NCBI RefSeq assembly: GCF_030269325.1
Contig: NZ_BSTD01000005.1
Coordinates: forward strand, 124,001-188,000
Direction of reading: 5' to 3'
Origin: Amycolatopsis sp. NBRC 101858
Lineage (GTDB): Bacteria > Actinomycetota > Actinomycetes > Mycobacteriales > Pseudonocardiaceae
Length of the DNA: 64,000 bases
The notes under the pieces: model-generated
What the model saw: only the letters and a program-made list of their open reading frames with translations
The model's database searches: none
Told to the model about the DNA's origin: nothing
Shown: piece by piece, positions 24,849-32,561 of the stretch
Position numbering within the stretch: position 1 is the first letter of the stretch
Layout of the letters: every line of letters begins with the position of its first letter
Position numbers and translations under genes: made by a program

Positions 24849-25316
24849 CTAACGCGACGTGGTCGCCACGGGTGCTTTGGCGCTCGTCTCCGTCGGGTTC
24901 GCCGAGGGCGGCGACGTCGGCCGCTCCACCTTCCGGGTGGACGGGGTCGGCACCGTCGTCTTCGACGCGCGCGCCGGCGACCGGCCCGGCTGGGCCTCGG
25001 GCGGCGGCGGGACCGAGGTCGCCGGGACCTCGGTGGGCGGTGCCGAGCTGGGAGCGGTGGTGCCGACCGTGGACAACCCCGGCGGATCGGCGGGCTGCAC
25101 GGGGTCGGGCGGCCCGGCGCGGTGACCGGCCAGGAAACCGGCCACCGCGAGGATCACCGCCGTCGCCGTCGAGGTGCCGGCGACCGCCCAGCGCTTGCGT
25201 CGGCGCCGGACCCGGCCACCGCGCTCGATCACGTCGGTGGCTTCGAGGCGCATCGGCGGCTGGGTGCCACCGGCCGCGCCGGTCAGGAACGCGCGGACGT
25301 CGTCTTCGGGGTCCAT
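24849..25316 (-). CDS. Putative anti-sigma factor / membrane protein downstream of ECF sigma
   Basis: 155 aa starting 5 bases after the sigma gene stop with aggtg before the ATG. The cytoplasmic N-terminus MDPEDDVRAFLTGAAGG with DVIERGGRVRRRRKRW precedes one TM (~43-64), then a Pro/Thr/Ser-rich extracytoplasmic tail. There is no H-x3-C-x2-C zinc motif of ZAS anti-sigmas. The position and topology suggest it holds the sigma factor inactive; this is inference. Confidence 0.65.
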   Translation of the reverse strand: MDPEDDVRAFLTGAAGGTQPPMRLEATDVIERGGRVRRRRKRWAVAGTSTATAVILAVAGFLAGHRAGPPDPVQPADPPGLSTVGTTAPSSAPPTEVPATSVPPPPEAQPGRSPARASKTTVPTPSTRKVERPTSPPSANPTETSAKAPVATTSR

Positions 25317-25321
25317 GTTCG

Positions 25322-25876
25322 TCACCTCCCCTCCGTGGTCGCGCTGAAGGTCAGCGCTTCGTAGTGCGGGCCGAGCCGGTTGCGCAGCGTCGCCAGGCCC
25401 CGCGAGGCCTGGCTCTTCACCGTGCCGGTGCTGCAGCCGAGTGCCTGCGCCGTCTCCTCGACGCTCAGGTCCTCGAAGTACCGCAGCACCAGCACGGCGC
25501 GCTGCTTGGGGGCCAGCACGGCCAGCGCGTGCCGGACCAGCATGTCCTGGTCGCTCCCGGCGGGTTCGGCCGGGAGCTCGGGCAGGGTGTCGGTGAGCCG
25601 CTCCCGTTTCCACCTGCTGCGCCGGTGCTCGGCGAGGAACGTGCGCAGCACGACCTTGCGGGCATAGGCGTCCAAGGCGTCGTGGCGCGACAGCCTCGGC
25701 CAGGCGAGGTAGAGCTTGAGCAGCGCGGCCTGCGTGAGGTCCTCGGCCTGGTGCCAGTCGCCGCAGAGCAGGAAGGCGGTGGACCGCAGGCTGTGCGCGC
25801 GCTCGCCGAAGTACCGGGCGAACTCGCCGTCCCACGGCGAGCCCGGCCCGGTCGACGGACGGGAGCGGGAGATCAC
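25322..25876 (-). CDS. ECF RNA polymerase sigma factor, SigE family
   Basis: 184 aa. Region 2 is seen in STAFLLCGDWHQAEDLTQAALLKLYLAWPRL and region 4 in LAPKQRAVLVLRYFEDLSVEETAQALGCSTGTVKSQASRGLATLR, the helix-turn-helix for the -35. This matches the actinobacterial sigma-70 SigE subfamily of short ECFs. It is the middle of a three-gene set: secreted Pro-rich protein, sigma, one-TM protein, each 4-5 bases apart. GTG start. Confidence 0.93.
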   Translation of the reverse strand: MISRSRPSTGPGSPWDGEFARYFGERAHSLRSTAFLLCGDWHQAEDLTQAALLKLYLAWPRLSRHDALDAYARKVVLRTFLAEHRRSRWKRERLTDTLPELPAEPAGSDQDMLVRHALAVLAPKQRAVLVLRYFEDLSVEETAQALGCSTGTVKSQASRGLATLRNRLGPHYEALTFSATTEGR

Positions 25877-25880
25877 CGAG

Positions 25881-26183
25881 TTACCGGGTCACCCCGATGG
25901 CCGGCAGGTGCAGGTCACCGGTCGGCCCGGCGGGCACGGCGACGGGAACGCGCTGCGGACGCGCGGACGGCGCCTTCGTCGCCTCACGCGGCGGCGCGGG
26001 CACGGCGGTCGGGGCCTTGGTCGGCTTGCGGCTGGTGGTCGGGATCGCGGACGGCGGCGCGGTGGGCCGGGTCGTCGCGGTCGGTGCCGGCGGCTGCGCC
26101 TCCGAAGCCAGCGCGATGCCACCGGTCAGGGCACCACCGGCGAGCACGAGAGCGCCGAGGGAAAGGGCGATACGGATACGCAA
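25881..26183 (-). CDS. Secreted Pro/Ala/Thr-rich protein
   Basis: 100 aa. A signal peptide (MRIRIALSLGALVLAGGALTG, cleavage near GIALASEA) is followed by a low-complexity Pro-Thr-Ala region and a C-terminal PVAVPAGPTGDLHLPAIGVTR. No catalytic motif is visible. As first gene of the sigma operon, 4 bases before the sigma start, it could be an exported sensor or target of the sigma system; no direct evidence. Confidence 0.7.
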   Translation of the reverse strand: MRIRIALSLGALVLAGGALTGGIALASEAQPPAPTATTRPTAPPSAIPTTSRKPTKAPTAVPAPPREATKAPSARPQRVPVAVPAGPTGDLHLPAIGVTR

Positions 26184-26325
26184 GACAGCTCCTCTTCTCG
26201 CGGGCGCGGCCGTCGATCGCCGCGCCTCTGCCCTTAGTCATGCGACGGGTGGTCACCGGGGTTGCATCGAGTTCCGGCCGATCTCGAAGACGTTCGGCGG
26301 GGCGTTCGGTGGCCCGGAACGACGA

Positions 26326-26358
26326 ACGGCCGGGAAGCCCGCGAGGGACTTCCCGGCC
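26326..26358 (-). terminator. Inverted repeat downstream of the L,D-transpeptidase
   Basis: Perfect 11-bp arms CGGCCGGGAAG and CTTCCCGGCCG with an 11-base loop lie 22 bases past the stop of the gene ending at 26380. Confidence 0.6.
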
Positions 26359-26379
26359 GCCCGGTGTTCGTGAAGGGAC

Positions 26380-27585
26380 TCAGCCGGCCAGTGCCGACAG
26401 CTTCTGCCAGCCCGCCCAGTCGTAGGTCCAGTCGCTGTAGTCGCCGTCCTTGGCGCTCAGCGTCTGCGTGCTTCCGGTGATCTCGACCGGGTCGCCGGTG
26501 AGCACGCCGTCGTAGTACTCCTTGGCCCGCGCCGGCGAGAGGTTCAGGCAGCCGTGCGAGACGTTCTTCTTGCCCTGCGCCCAGACCGAGGCCGCCAGGC
26601 CGTGGATGAACTCGCCGTTGTTGGAGATCCGGACCGCCCACGGCACCACGACGTTCTCGTAGTGGTACTTCGGGTTGCTCATCGCGTAGGTGGCCTGCTT
26701 GCCCATCACGACGTGCGTGCCGCTGTGGGTGACGCGGCCCGGGTCCGAGTCGAGGCCGTAGCTCACCGGGTAGTCGGCGATCTGCTGGCCGTCGCGGATC
26801 ACCTGCATCGTGTGCTGCGTGGTGTTGCCCTTGACGATCTGCGAGCGCCCGATGGTGAAGCTGGCCGACACGTCCTGCTTGCCGTACGTGCCTTCGCCGA
26901 TCTTGACGCCGTAGATCTTGGCGTTGACCTTCACCGTGGTGCCCGGCTTGTAGTACTCCTTCGGCCGCCAGTGCACCGAGGTGTCGCCGTCGGTCCAGCC
27001 CCACGAACCCTCGGTCTTCGGCGTGGTCTCGACCGAAAGCGCCTTCTCGACCGAAGCCTTGTCGGTGACGCGGCTCGGGAAGGACAGCGCGATCGGCATC
27101 GCGATGCCGTACGTCTGCCCGTCGCCGACGTTCAGGCTGGCCGACGTCTGGCGCTTCGGCTTCACCGTGGTGAACGCGCCGCCGATCGGCACGTTCTTGC
27201 CGTCGGCGCCCTGCGCCTGGCCGGACCAGGTGTAGGTCTTGCCGTAGCCGAGCTGCTCGGTGGTGTTCCAGCTCTTCTTGTCCGCCGACGTCTGGCCCTG
27301 GACCTGCTTGCCGTCCGGGTTGGTCAGCGTGACCGAGACGATCGTGCCGCTGTCGACCTTGACCTCGACGGGTTCGCCGGGCGGCACGTCCTGCGCGCCG
27401 CCGGCCGGCGTCACCGTCAGCTTCGCCGGCTGCGCGGTCGGCGCGGGTGCGGAAGTCGGGCCCCCGCCCGACGTCCCGCTCGCCGACACCGTCGGTTCAC
27501 TGCTGCACGCCCCCAGCGTGAGCACGGCTACCAAGCCCAGTGCCACAGCAGCGCCCCGGCGCCGCGTGGAAGTCCTCACCGTCAA
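26380..27585 (-). CDS. L,D-transpeptidase lipoprotein (LdtMt2-like)
   Basis: 401 aa from TTG 27585 (RBS aggggaatggg; an ATG 36 bases upstream at 27621 would place extra residues before the signal peptide). Signal peptide with lipobox LTLGAC, a Thr/Pro linker, two immunoglobulin-like domains (~50-250) and a YkuD domain with HGLAASVWAQGKKNVSHGCLNLS, whose Cys (~346) and His are catalytic. It forms 3-3 crosslinks in peptidoglycan on the outer face of the membrane, conferring resistance to many beta-lactams in mycobacteria. Architecture matches LdtMt2 class. Monocistronic. Confidence 0.93.
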   Translation of the reverse strand: MTVRTSTRRRGAAVALGLVAVLTLGACSSEPTVSASGTSGGGPTSAPAPTAQPAKLTVTPAGGAQDVPPGEPVEVKVDSGTIVSVTLTNPDGKQVQGQTSADKKSWNTTEQLGYGKTYTWSGQAQGADGKNVPIGGAFTTVKPKRQTSASLNVGDGQTYGIAMPIALSFPSRVTDKASVEKALSVETTPKTEGSWGWTDGDTSVHWRPKEYYKPGTTVKVNAKIYGVKIGEGTYGKQDVSASFTIGRSQIVKGNTTQHTMQVIRDGQQIADYPVSYGLDSDPGRVTHSGTHVVMGKQATYAMSNPKYHYENVVVPWAVRISNNGEFIHGLAASVWAQGKKNVSHGCLNLSPARAKEYYDGVLTGDPVEITGSTQTLSAKDGDYSDWTYDWAGWQKLSALAG

Positions 27586-27853
27586 CCCATTCCCCTTTGC
27601 CCCTTTGGTGCTTCCCCTCATCGAGACGTCCCGCGGACCTGCGACGTTGAGCAAGAGTGGCGTGACGAAGGTCACAACTGCTTGCCCACGCTGCTTCACA
27701 GAGGGGGCACGAGTGACTCCGAGCCGTATCCGGTGATCACGGTGTCGCTGTGCTGCGCAAGACTAACCGGTGGGTCCGACAGAACGTGGCGGGAGCCCTA
27801 CGACGTTCCGGTGACCTTGGCCCGGGCAGGCGTTTTTCGCCTCGATCACGGGG

Positions 27854-28048
27854 TTCAACTTTGGCCAGATCCCGGTAGTCTGCTCTCAGGCCGTCGTTTT
27901 GCGTGTTCGTGGCTTCACACTCGCGGAACTTCTGACGCGAGCCATGGAGCCGAACCGCTCTTGACTCGTCTCGTTGGAACCGCCCGGGACGGTCGGGGTG
28001 CCGCTTCGGTGGCATTCGAAGCGGATCTGTGTAACGAGGAGTACAGCG
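27854..28048 (+). promoter_or_regulatory. Promoter and leader of cold-shock gene 2
   Basis: TTCAAC (27854-27859) and TAGTCT (27876-27881) with a 16-base spacer form a plausible promoter. The ~160-nt leader carries TGTTCGTG, TCAC and CTCGC blocks near 27904-27925, matching the leader at 10083-10110. The remaining upstream interval 27586-27850 shows no gene. Confidence 0.5.
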
Positions 28049-28252
28049 GTGGCGCAAGGCACTGTGAAGTGGTTCAACGCGGAGAAGGGCTTCGGCTTCA
28101 TCGCGCAGGACGGCGGCGAAGGCGACGTGTTCGTTCACTACTCGGAGATCGAGGGCCGCGGTTTCCGCACCCTCGAGGAGAACCAGCGAGTGGAGTTCGA
28201 GGTCGGCCAGGGACAGAAGGGTCCGCAGGCCCAGAAGGTCCGCGCGATCTGA
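28049..28252 (+). CDS. Cold-shock protein, CspA family (second copy)
   Basis: 67 aa from GTG 28049 with gagga upstream. KGFGFI and VFVHY RNA-binding motifs are intact. Close paralogue of the protein at 10214, differing mainly at the middle loop (QDGGEGD versus PDNGGGD) and C-terminus. Nucleic-acid chaperone. Monocistronic, ending in a perfect terminator. Confidence 0.97.
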   Translation: MAQGTVKWFNAEKGFGFIAQDGGEGDVFVHYSEIEGRGFRTLEENQRVEFEVGQGQKGPQAQKVRAI

Positions 28253-28287
28253 GACAGGCCCTTTAGCGTTGTCTTAAGGCCTGAGTG

Positions 28288-28321
28288 AAGGGCCCCCGGT
28301 TGCTGCCGGGGGCCCTTTCTC
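28288..28321 (+). terminator. Rho-independent terminator of cold-shock gene 2
   Basis: Perfect 12-bp stem AAGGGCCCCCGG/CCGGGGGCCCTT, loop TTGCTG, then TTCTC. Confidence 0.9.
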
Positions 28322-28336
28322 ATGGGGTGTTCGAGT

Positions 28337-28774
28337 TCAGCGGCGTCCGACGGCCGGCGCGTCGAAGGCGTCGGCGGGGAAGTGGAACTCGTCGGTGAGA
28401 TCGGTGAGGTCGCTCTGTCGCTGGTCCTGCAGCGAGGCTGCCTGACCTTCCCAGTTGAGCCGCTCGAGGATCCATTCCTGAGCGAGCGCCTGGGGCGAGA
28501 TGTCCCGATCGGCGGCGATGTCCTTGAGCTGCTGGTTGGCGATGAGGCTCATCCGCAGCTGAATGACCTGGGCTTCCCCGAACCGCTTACCGGTCCCGGT
28601 GCTTTCGTTGTCGGCATCGGGAGCCAGGGCGGCAAGGTAGGAGGTGAGTTCCTTGTCCTCGACAACACCATCATCCGCAGGCTTAGCGGCACCACGATGG
28701 CGTCCGGAGGACGCGGCTTTGAGGTTCGTCCGGCTGCTTAGGCGGCCAAGGGAGGGAAGAGGCACGCCAGCCAC
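28337..28774 (-). CDS. Hypothetical protein, possible DNA-binding C-terminal helices
   Basis: 145 aa. The N-terminus is basic (GRLSSRTNLKAASSGRHRG). The segment RFGEAQVIQLRMSLIANQQL followed by KDIAADRDISPQALAQEWIL resembles a ribbon/helix arrangement with a helix-turn-helix-like core, and the C-terminus is acidic. I do not recognise the family. It converges on the cold-shock gene with the terminator between them. The function is unknown. Confidence 0.6.
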   Translation of the reverse strand: MAGVPLPSLGRLSSRTNLKAASSGRHRGAAKPADDGVVEDKELTSYLAALAPDADNESTGTGKRFGEAQVIQLRMSLIANQQLKDIAADRDISPQALAQEWILERLNWEGQAASLQDQRQSDLTDLTDEFHFPADAFDAPAVGRR

Positions 28775-29487
28775 GATAACGGTTAGGTCTCACCCCGCAA
28801 ACCACTGTGAGCCACGACACGCTGCCGACTTTCCCCATTCAGCCCAACGACCACCCGTTCAGCCCAACCCACCATGAACACAGGGCAACCCCCCACTAAC
28901 CCAACGAGTCGATCACAAAGGGGCAAGGGGTCTTGCGCCGGTGCGGACAGCGCCAACGGCACGGGAGGGGACAACGCCGGAGCGGCAGCTGGCCATAAGG
29001 GGGTAGGGGAGGGGGCGCGCCAAGGGTCGGTAGGGGTCAGGGGCGGCGGCAGCGCGCAGGGGGCCACCTGGGGCGGGAGGGGCGGGGTGCCGGGGGTTGG
29101 CACGTAGCCCCGCAGGAGCGGTGAGCGGTGAGCGGGGCGGGGGGAGCAGGGGGCGGCAGGGCGGGCGGAGGGTGGGGAGGCGGCAGCTGGAAGCGGTGCG
29201 AGGGGCAAGTGGCTAGGGGGCTTGTATCGAAGTCGAGCTGAGCAGGAGTTGGTGTTGCCGCGACAGGAGAGGGGCTCTGCTGGGGCGGCAGCGGAGGAAG
29301 GCCGGCCAGGAGGGCAGGGGGCTGCGGGAGGGCGAAGGCTGCGCGGGGAAGGGGGCGCAGCCAGGGCGGACGGAGGGGGCCGAAGGTGGCAGCAGGCCGC
29401 AGGCAGAGGGCGGCGCGTTCGCGGTAGGGGGGGCACACGGGGCGGCGGTAGGCAGCAGCAAGGAGGAAGAAGGGGGCAGCCAGGAGG

Positions 29488-29562
29488 ACGGAGGGCTGCA
29501 CGGGCGAGCACGGGAGAGAACGAAGGGCTGCACGGAAGAGAACGGAGGGCTGCACAGGAGGG
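29488..29562 (+). repeat. Short tandem repeat with AGGGCTGCAC core
   Basis: ACG(G/A)AGGGCTGCAC recurs three times at about 29488, 29520 and 29542, the last two 22 bp apart, separated by GGAGAGAAC-type purine spacers. Confidence 0.6.
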
Positions 29563-29574
29563 AAAGGCACACCG

Positions 29575-29811
29575 GCGCCAGGAAGCTAGCGGAAGAACGA
29601 GTGGAGGGGCAGCTGGCGACCGGCGGGAGAGGCAGAGCTGGAGCCGCCTGCCGACCACGGAACGGACGCGGAGGAGCGCCGGAGGTCGCACGGGGAGAAG
29701 GGGCGCGTGAGCGCCAGGCAGCTAGCGGCAGAACGAGCAAAGGGGGCCGGCGGCAGCGACCAGCGGGAGAGGCAGGAGCCGCCAGCTGACCACAGAGCGG
29801 GACGTGGAGCG
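29575..29811 (+). repeat. Degenerate 136-bp direct repeat
   Basis: GCGCCAGG-AGCTAGCGG-AGAACGAG at ~29575 and ~29711 begin two copies of a roughly 100-bp block that also share CGGGAGAGGCAG-AGC, GCCGCC and GACCAC in the same order. Confidence 0.6.
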
Positions 29812-29896
29812 AGAGCCGGAGACAGCCGCCAGGGCGCACAGCGCCCGAAGTGAAAACCCGGCCACGCTGGAAGCCGAACCAGAGGCACCGTGGGGG

Positions 29897-30013
29897 GTCC
29901 GGGGGGCTCGGCCCCCCGGGTAATACGCCGAAATGAACTGGGGAGCGAAGGGCGAAGCCCGAGCACCCCAGAAAATGGAGGACCCCCGCGCCAGGGGGAG
30001 GAACGCGGGGGTC
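29897..30013 (+). ncRNA. Cluster of three hairpins, candidate structured RNA
   Basis: Three consecutive foldable elements: CCGGGGGGC/GCCCCCCGG around TC(G) at ~29899-29921; a two-step stem CTGGGG...GGGC-GAA-GCCC...CCCCAG at 29938-29971; and GACCCCCGCG (29981-29990) with CGCGGGGGTC (30004-30013). No coding frame with an RBS covers them. This may be a structured RNA or an actinobacterial extragenic repeat. Confidence 0.35.
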
Positions 30014-30287
30014 GGAGGGGATCTCCACAGGCGCTGACCGGGGGTGTGTCAGCACTTCGATTGTTGCACGAGTTCCCCTTCTGGGCGAGTGGAGAGCGGG
30101 AAATTTCCGCGCCCCGTGTCACTTCCGGGCCAGGTGACCGTCGTTCGGGTGGTCCCCTTCTCTCTCCGTGCTGATTGCGCTGCGTTGAGCGGAGCGTGGC
30201 CTCAGGTTCACTCTCCGGGGGGCTGTGTGTGGCGGCCGGTGCTGGTTAGCCTCGCGGCCAAGCTGTTGTGAGCCGTATGGAGGGGCT

Positions 30288-30542
30288 ATGAGCGGGTCTG
30301 TTGAAGTGCGGCAGTTCCTCCTTCGGTACGAAGGTGCCGATGGGGGGAGTGCTCCGTTCGCCGGGGGGTTGCCGGCGCAGCGGAGTGGGGCCGCGGATGC
30401 GCAGCGGGTGTCGGACGATCAGGTTCGGCGGGCCCGGCTGGCGGTGGCGAACGGTGCGCTGGGGGTCGAGGACTGCGCGCAGCTGCTGGAGATGCTGGGC
30501 TTGAACCTCGATGACGACGGGCAGGCGCCTGTTCAGCGCTGA
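30288..30542 (+). CDS. Hypothetical protein, 84 aa
   Basis: ATG 30288 follows ggagggg by a few bases. The product begins MSGSVEVRQFLLRYEGADGG and ends in a helical DQVRRARLAVANGALGVEDCAQLLEMLGL with an acidic tail. No TM or signal peptide. It is probably a small cytoplasmic protein, of a kind seen widely in actinomycetes with no known role to my knowledge. Confidence 0.65.
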   Translation: MSGSVEVRQFLLRYEGADGGSAPFAGGLPAQRSGAADAQRVSDDQVRRARLAVANGALGVEDCAQLLEMLGLNLDDDGQAPVQR

Positions 30543-30640
30543 GTTCGGGTGGCCCGGCGGGTGCCGCCGGGCCTGTCCGGTGATGTTCGTGCTGGTTGTC
30601 ACCGCTTTCGGTGAGTGATTCGCGAGGGTGTCCGAGCTTC

Positions 30641-30670
30641 TTGACGCGAGTTTCGTAACAGTGTTACGTT
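30641..30670 (+). promoter_or_regulatory. Promoter with embedded palindromic operator
   Basis: TTGACG (30641-30646) and TACGTT (30665-30670), spacer 18, form a promoter. Between and over the -10 lies the perfect 15-bp palindrome CGTAACA-G-TGTTACG (30654-30668), well placed to block RNA polymerase. The regulator is not identified. Confidence 0.6.
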
Positions 30671-30693
30671 TGCTGGGTCGAAAGGGGACGGTC

Positions 30694-31482
30694 ATGACGA
30701 CGATCGAAGGCGCGGCGGGACTGGCGAACCGGATCCGCGGGGTGGTCCAGGTGCTGGGTGGCAGGTTCATGACGTCACCAGAGCTGGCGGCGGTCGAGGC
30801 GGAAGTGGGGTTGCCGCCGCGTTCGCTGTACGTGCGGGGGCGCTCGGCCGTGCTCGGGGACGTCCCGCCGAAGGTGGCCGCGGAGCTGTTCGGGATCTTC
30901 CCGCACTGGCTGTTCGACTTCGTCCTGCCGCCGGCGACGGCGGCCTTGGACGCACCCGCCGCCGTCCGCGCCTACGCGGAGTCATCGGCTCGGTGGTCGC
31001 GCGTCAGCCTTTCGGCCGTATCGGAGCCCGGCCGTCTGGCGGAGCTGCTGTTCCGCGTCGTCGACGCCGCGGACGCGAGCGGGCTGGCGCTGTTCGCCGG
31101 CTGGAAGACCGCGTCGCGCCCCGCCGGAGACGTCGAACGGCTCGGGTTCGCGCTGATGGTCTTCCGCGAGCTGCGCGGCGGCCTGCACTTCGCGGCGCTG
31201 CGGGCGATGGGGTTGTCGGTGCCGGAGGCGGTGATCGCGGACCCGGAGGGCGGCCGCGAGCGGCTGCTGCGCACGGCGTGGCCGGCGGAGGCGGCCGACG
31301 AGCTCGTGGCGGCGGCTTCGCGGAAGCCGGATCTGCGCGACCGCTGGCAGCGCGCGGAGTCCTTGACGGACGATCGGATCGACGAGCTTCTGACGTCGGC
31401 ACTGACGCCCCCGGAGCAGGCGGAGCTCGAAAGCCGCCTGGCCGAGCTGTTTGCGCAGGTCGCGGCATCGCCGGCGGCTTAA
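30694..31482 (+). CDS. SCO6745-family protein
   Basis: 262 aa from ATG 30694 with aaagggga upstream. All-helical sequence: RFMTSPELAAVEAEVGLPPRSLYVRGRSAVLGDVPP, WLFDFVLPPA, then LRGGLHFAALRAMGLSVPEAVIADPEGGRERL, which is the characteristic C-terminal stretch of the SCO6745 family. No catalytic function is established for it to my knowledge. It is monocistronic and its promoter carries a perfect palindromic operator, so it is likely induced by a ligand. Confidence 0.72.
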   Translation: MTTIEGAAGLANRIRGVVQVLGGRFMTSPELAAVEAEVGLPPRSLYVRGRSAVLGDVPPKVAAELFGIFPHWLFDFVLPPATAALDAPAAVRAYAESSARWSRVSLSAVSEPGRLAELLFRVVDAADASGLALFAGWKTASRPAGDVERLGFALMVFRELRGGLHFAALRAMGLSVPEAVIADPEGGRERLLRTAWPAEAADELVAAASRKPDLRDRWQRAESLTDDRIDELLTSALTPPEQAELESRLAELFAQVAASPAA

Positions 31483-31581
31483 GGGAACCCCCGTGCAAAG
31501 CGGTGGCGGCGTGCCCTATGCTTGTAATCGCTCCCGGGGGGACCTGAGAGCGCGGTCGGTCGGTCACCCGAAACCGGCCGG

Positions 31582-31654
31582 GCTCCCATCGTCCAGCGGC
31601 CTAGGACTCCGCCCTTTCAAGGCGGCAACGCGGGTTCGAATCCCGTTGGGAGTA
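31582..31654 (+). tRNA. tRNA-Glu (TTC)
   Basis: 73-nt cloverleaf: acceptor GCTCCCA/TGGGAGT (terminal G-U), anticodon stem CCGCC/GGCGG with loop CTTTCAA, T loop TTCGAAT. First of a Glu-Asp-Phe cluster. Confidence 0.97.
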
Positions 31655-31683
31655 CGCAGTACCGTAACACCAGTAGTACGCAA

Positions 31684-31757
31684 GGCCCTGTGGCGCAGTT
31701 GGTTAGCGCGTCGCCCTGTCACGGCGAAGGTCGCGGGTTCGAGTCCCGTCAGGGTCG
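31684..31757 (+). tRNA. tRNA-Asp (GTC)
   Basis: 74-nt cloverleaf: acceptor GGCCCTG/CAGGGTC, anticodon loop CTGTCAC between TCGCC and GGCGA, T loop TTCGAGT, discriminator G. Confidence 0.97.
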
Positions 31758-31788
31758 CAAGATCGTTCGGCTCCTTGCCGGCGTTCCC

Positions 31789-31862
31789 GGCCAGGTAGCT
31801 CAGTTGGTACGAGCGTCCGCCTGAAAAGCGGAAGGTCGCCGGTTCGACCCCGGCCCTGGCCA
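31789..31862 (+). tRNA. tRNA-Phe (GAA)
   Basis: 74-nt cloverleaf: acceptor GGCCAGG/CCTGGCC, anticodon loop CTGAAAA between TCCGC and GCGGA, T loop TTCGACC, discriminator A. Last of the cluster; a terminator follows. Confidence 0.97.
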
Positions 31863-31870
31863 CCGCTACG

Positions 31871-31902
31871 AAAACCGCCCCGAGTGTTCGGGGCGGTTTT
31901 TT
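31871..31902 (+). terminator. Terminator of the tRNA cluster
   Basis: Perfect 11-bp stem AAAACCGCCCC/GGGGCGGTTTT, loop GAGTGTTC, ending in TTTTTT. Confidence 0.95.
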
Positions 31903-31930
31903 CGTCGGTGGGCAAGGCAAGATTTCCGGG

Positions 31931-32512
31931 GTGACGCCGAACCCCTGGGACGCGGAAGCCGCGACCTTCGACGACCAGCCCGACCACGGCCTCAAGGACC
32001 CCGCCGTCCGCGCGGCCTGGGCGGAGCTCCTCCTCCCGCTCATGCCCGCCGCCAGGACGAAAGTCGTCGACCTCGGGTGCGGCACCGGCAGTCTCGCCGT
32101 CCTCCTCGCCGAAGCCGGGCACGACGTCTGCGGGGTCGACCTCTCGAGCTGCATGCTCGACGTGGCAAGGAAGAAAGCCGCGGGCCTGGACATCGACTTC
32201 CGGCAAGGCGACGCCGCCGATCCGCCCACCACGCGGACCTATGACGTCGTGCTCGTGCGGCACGTTCTCTGGGCCTTGCCCGATCCGGCCGGCACCGTGG
32301 CCCGGTGGTTCGGGCTGCTCGGACCCGGCGGCCGGCTGATCCTCGTCGAGGGACGGTGGTTCACCGGCGCCGGGATCGGTGCGGACGAGTGCCGGGAGCT
32401 CGTCGAAGCGCGGGGAACCGTGGTCGAGCTGCGGATGCTCGATGACCCGAGGTGGTGGGGCAAGCCCATCGACGACCAGCGGTTTCTCCTCGTCGCTAGG
32501 CCGAACGAGTGA
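31931..32512 (+). CDS. Class I SAM-dependent methyltransferase
   Basis: 193 aa from GTG 31931. VVDLGCGTGSLAVLLAEAGHDVCGVDLS is motif I with the acidic end of beta-2; VVLVRHVLWALPDPAG is motif II and LLGPGGRLILVEG motif III. It is a free-standing small-molecule type methyltransferase with no substrate hint from neighbours. The N-terminal NPWDAEAATFDDQPDHGLKD is typical of the UbiE-like group. Confidence 0.87.
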   Translation: MTPNPWDAEAATFDDQPDHGLKDPAVRAAWAELLLPLMPAARTKVVDLGCGTGSLAVLLAEAGHDVCGVDLSSCMLDVARKKAAGLDIDFRQGDAADPPTTRTYDVVLVRHVLWALPDPAGTVARWFGLLGPGGRLILVEGRWFTGAGIGADECRELVEARGTVVELRMLDDPRWWGKPIDDQRFLLVARPNE

Positions 32513-32561
32513 CATCTGGCCAGCCGTGTCCGGAAGCCGGGACACGCTCCGACCACCGGGC

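Larger units (their letters stand above)
28775..30287. other. 1.5-kb gene-poor region, purine-rich on the + strand
   Basis: From about 28910 to 29880 the + strand is dominated by G and A runs (GGGGAGGG, GGAGGAAGAAGG and the like), while flanking DNA is mixed. Overlapping long frames here are low-complexity (Arg/Gly or Pro/Ser/Leu) and have no RBS or domain, so I call none. Embedded are repeats near 29488-29562 and 29575-29811 and hairpins at 29897-30013. 30014-30287 is ordinary sequence leading to the RBS of the next gene. Confidence 0.7.

Noticed and set aside
28783..30122. Long overlapping frames on both strands (Pro/Ser/Leu-rich or Arg/Gly-rich) in the purine-biased region
   Set aside because: They arise from the skewed composition: low-complexity products, no RBS, no domains, several frames open at once.
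31582..31862. tRNA cluster as an integration (att) site
   Set aside because: No integrase, no displaced tRNA 3' end copy seen in the window.
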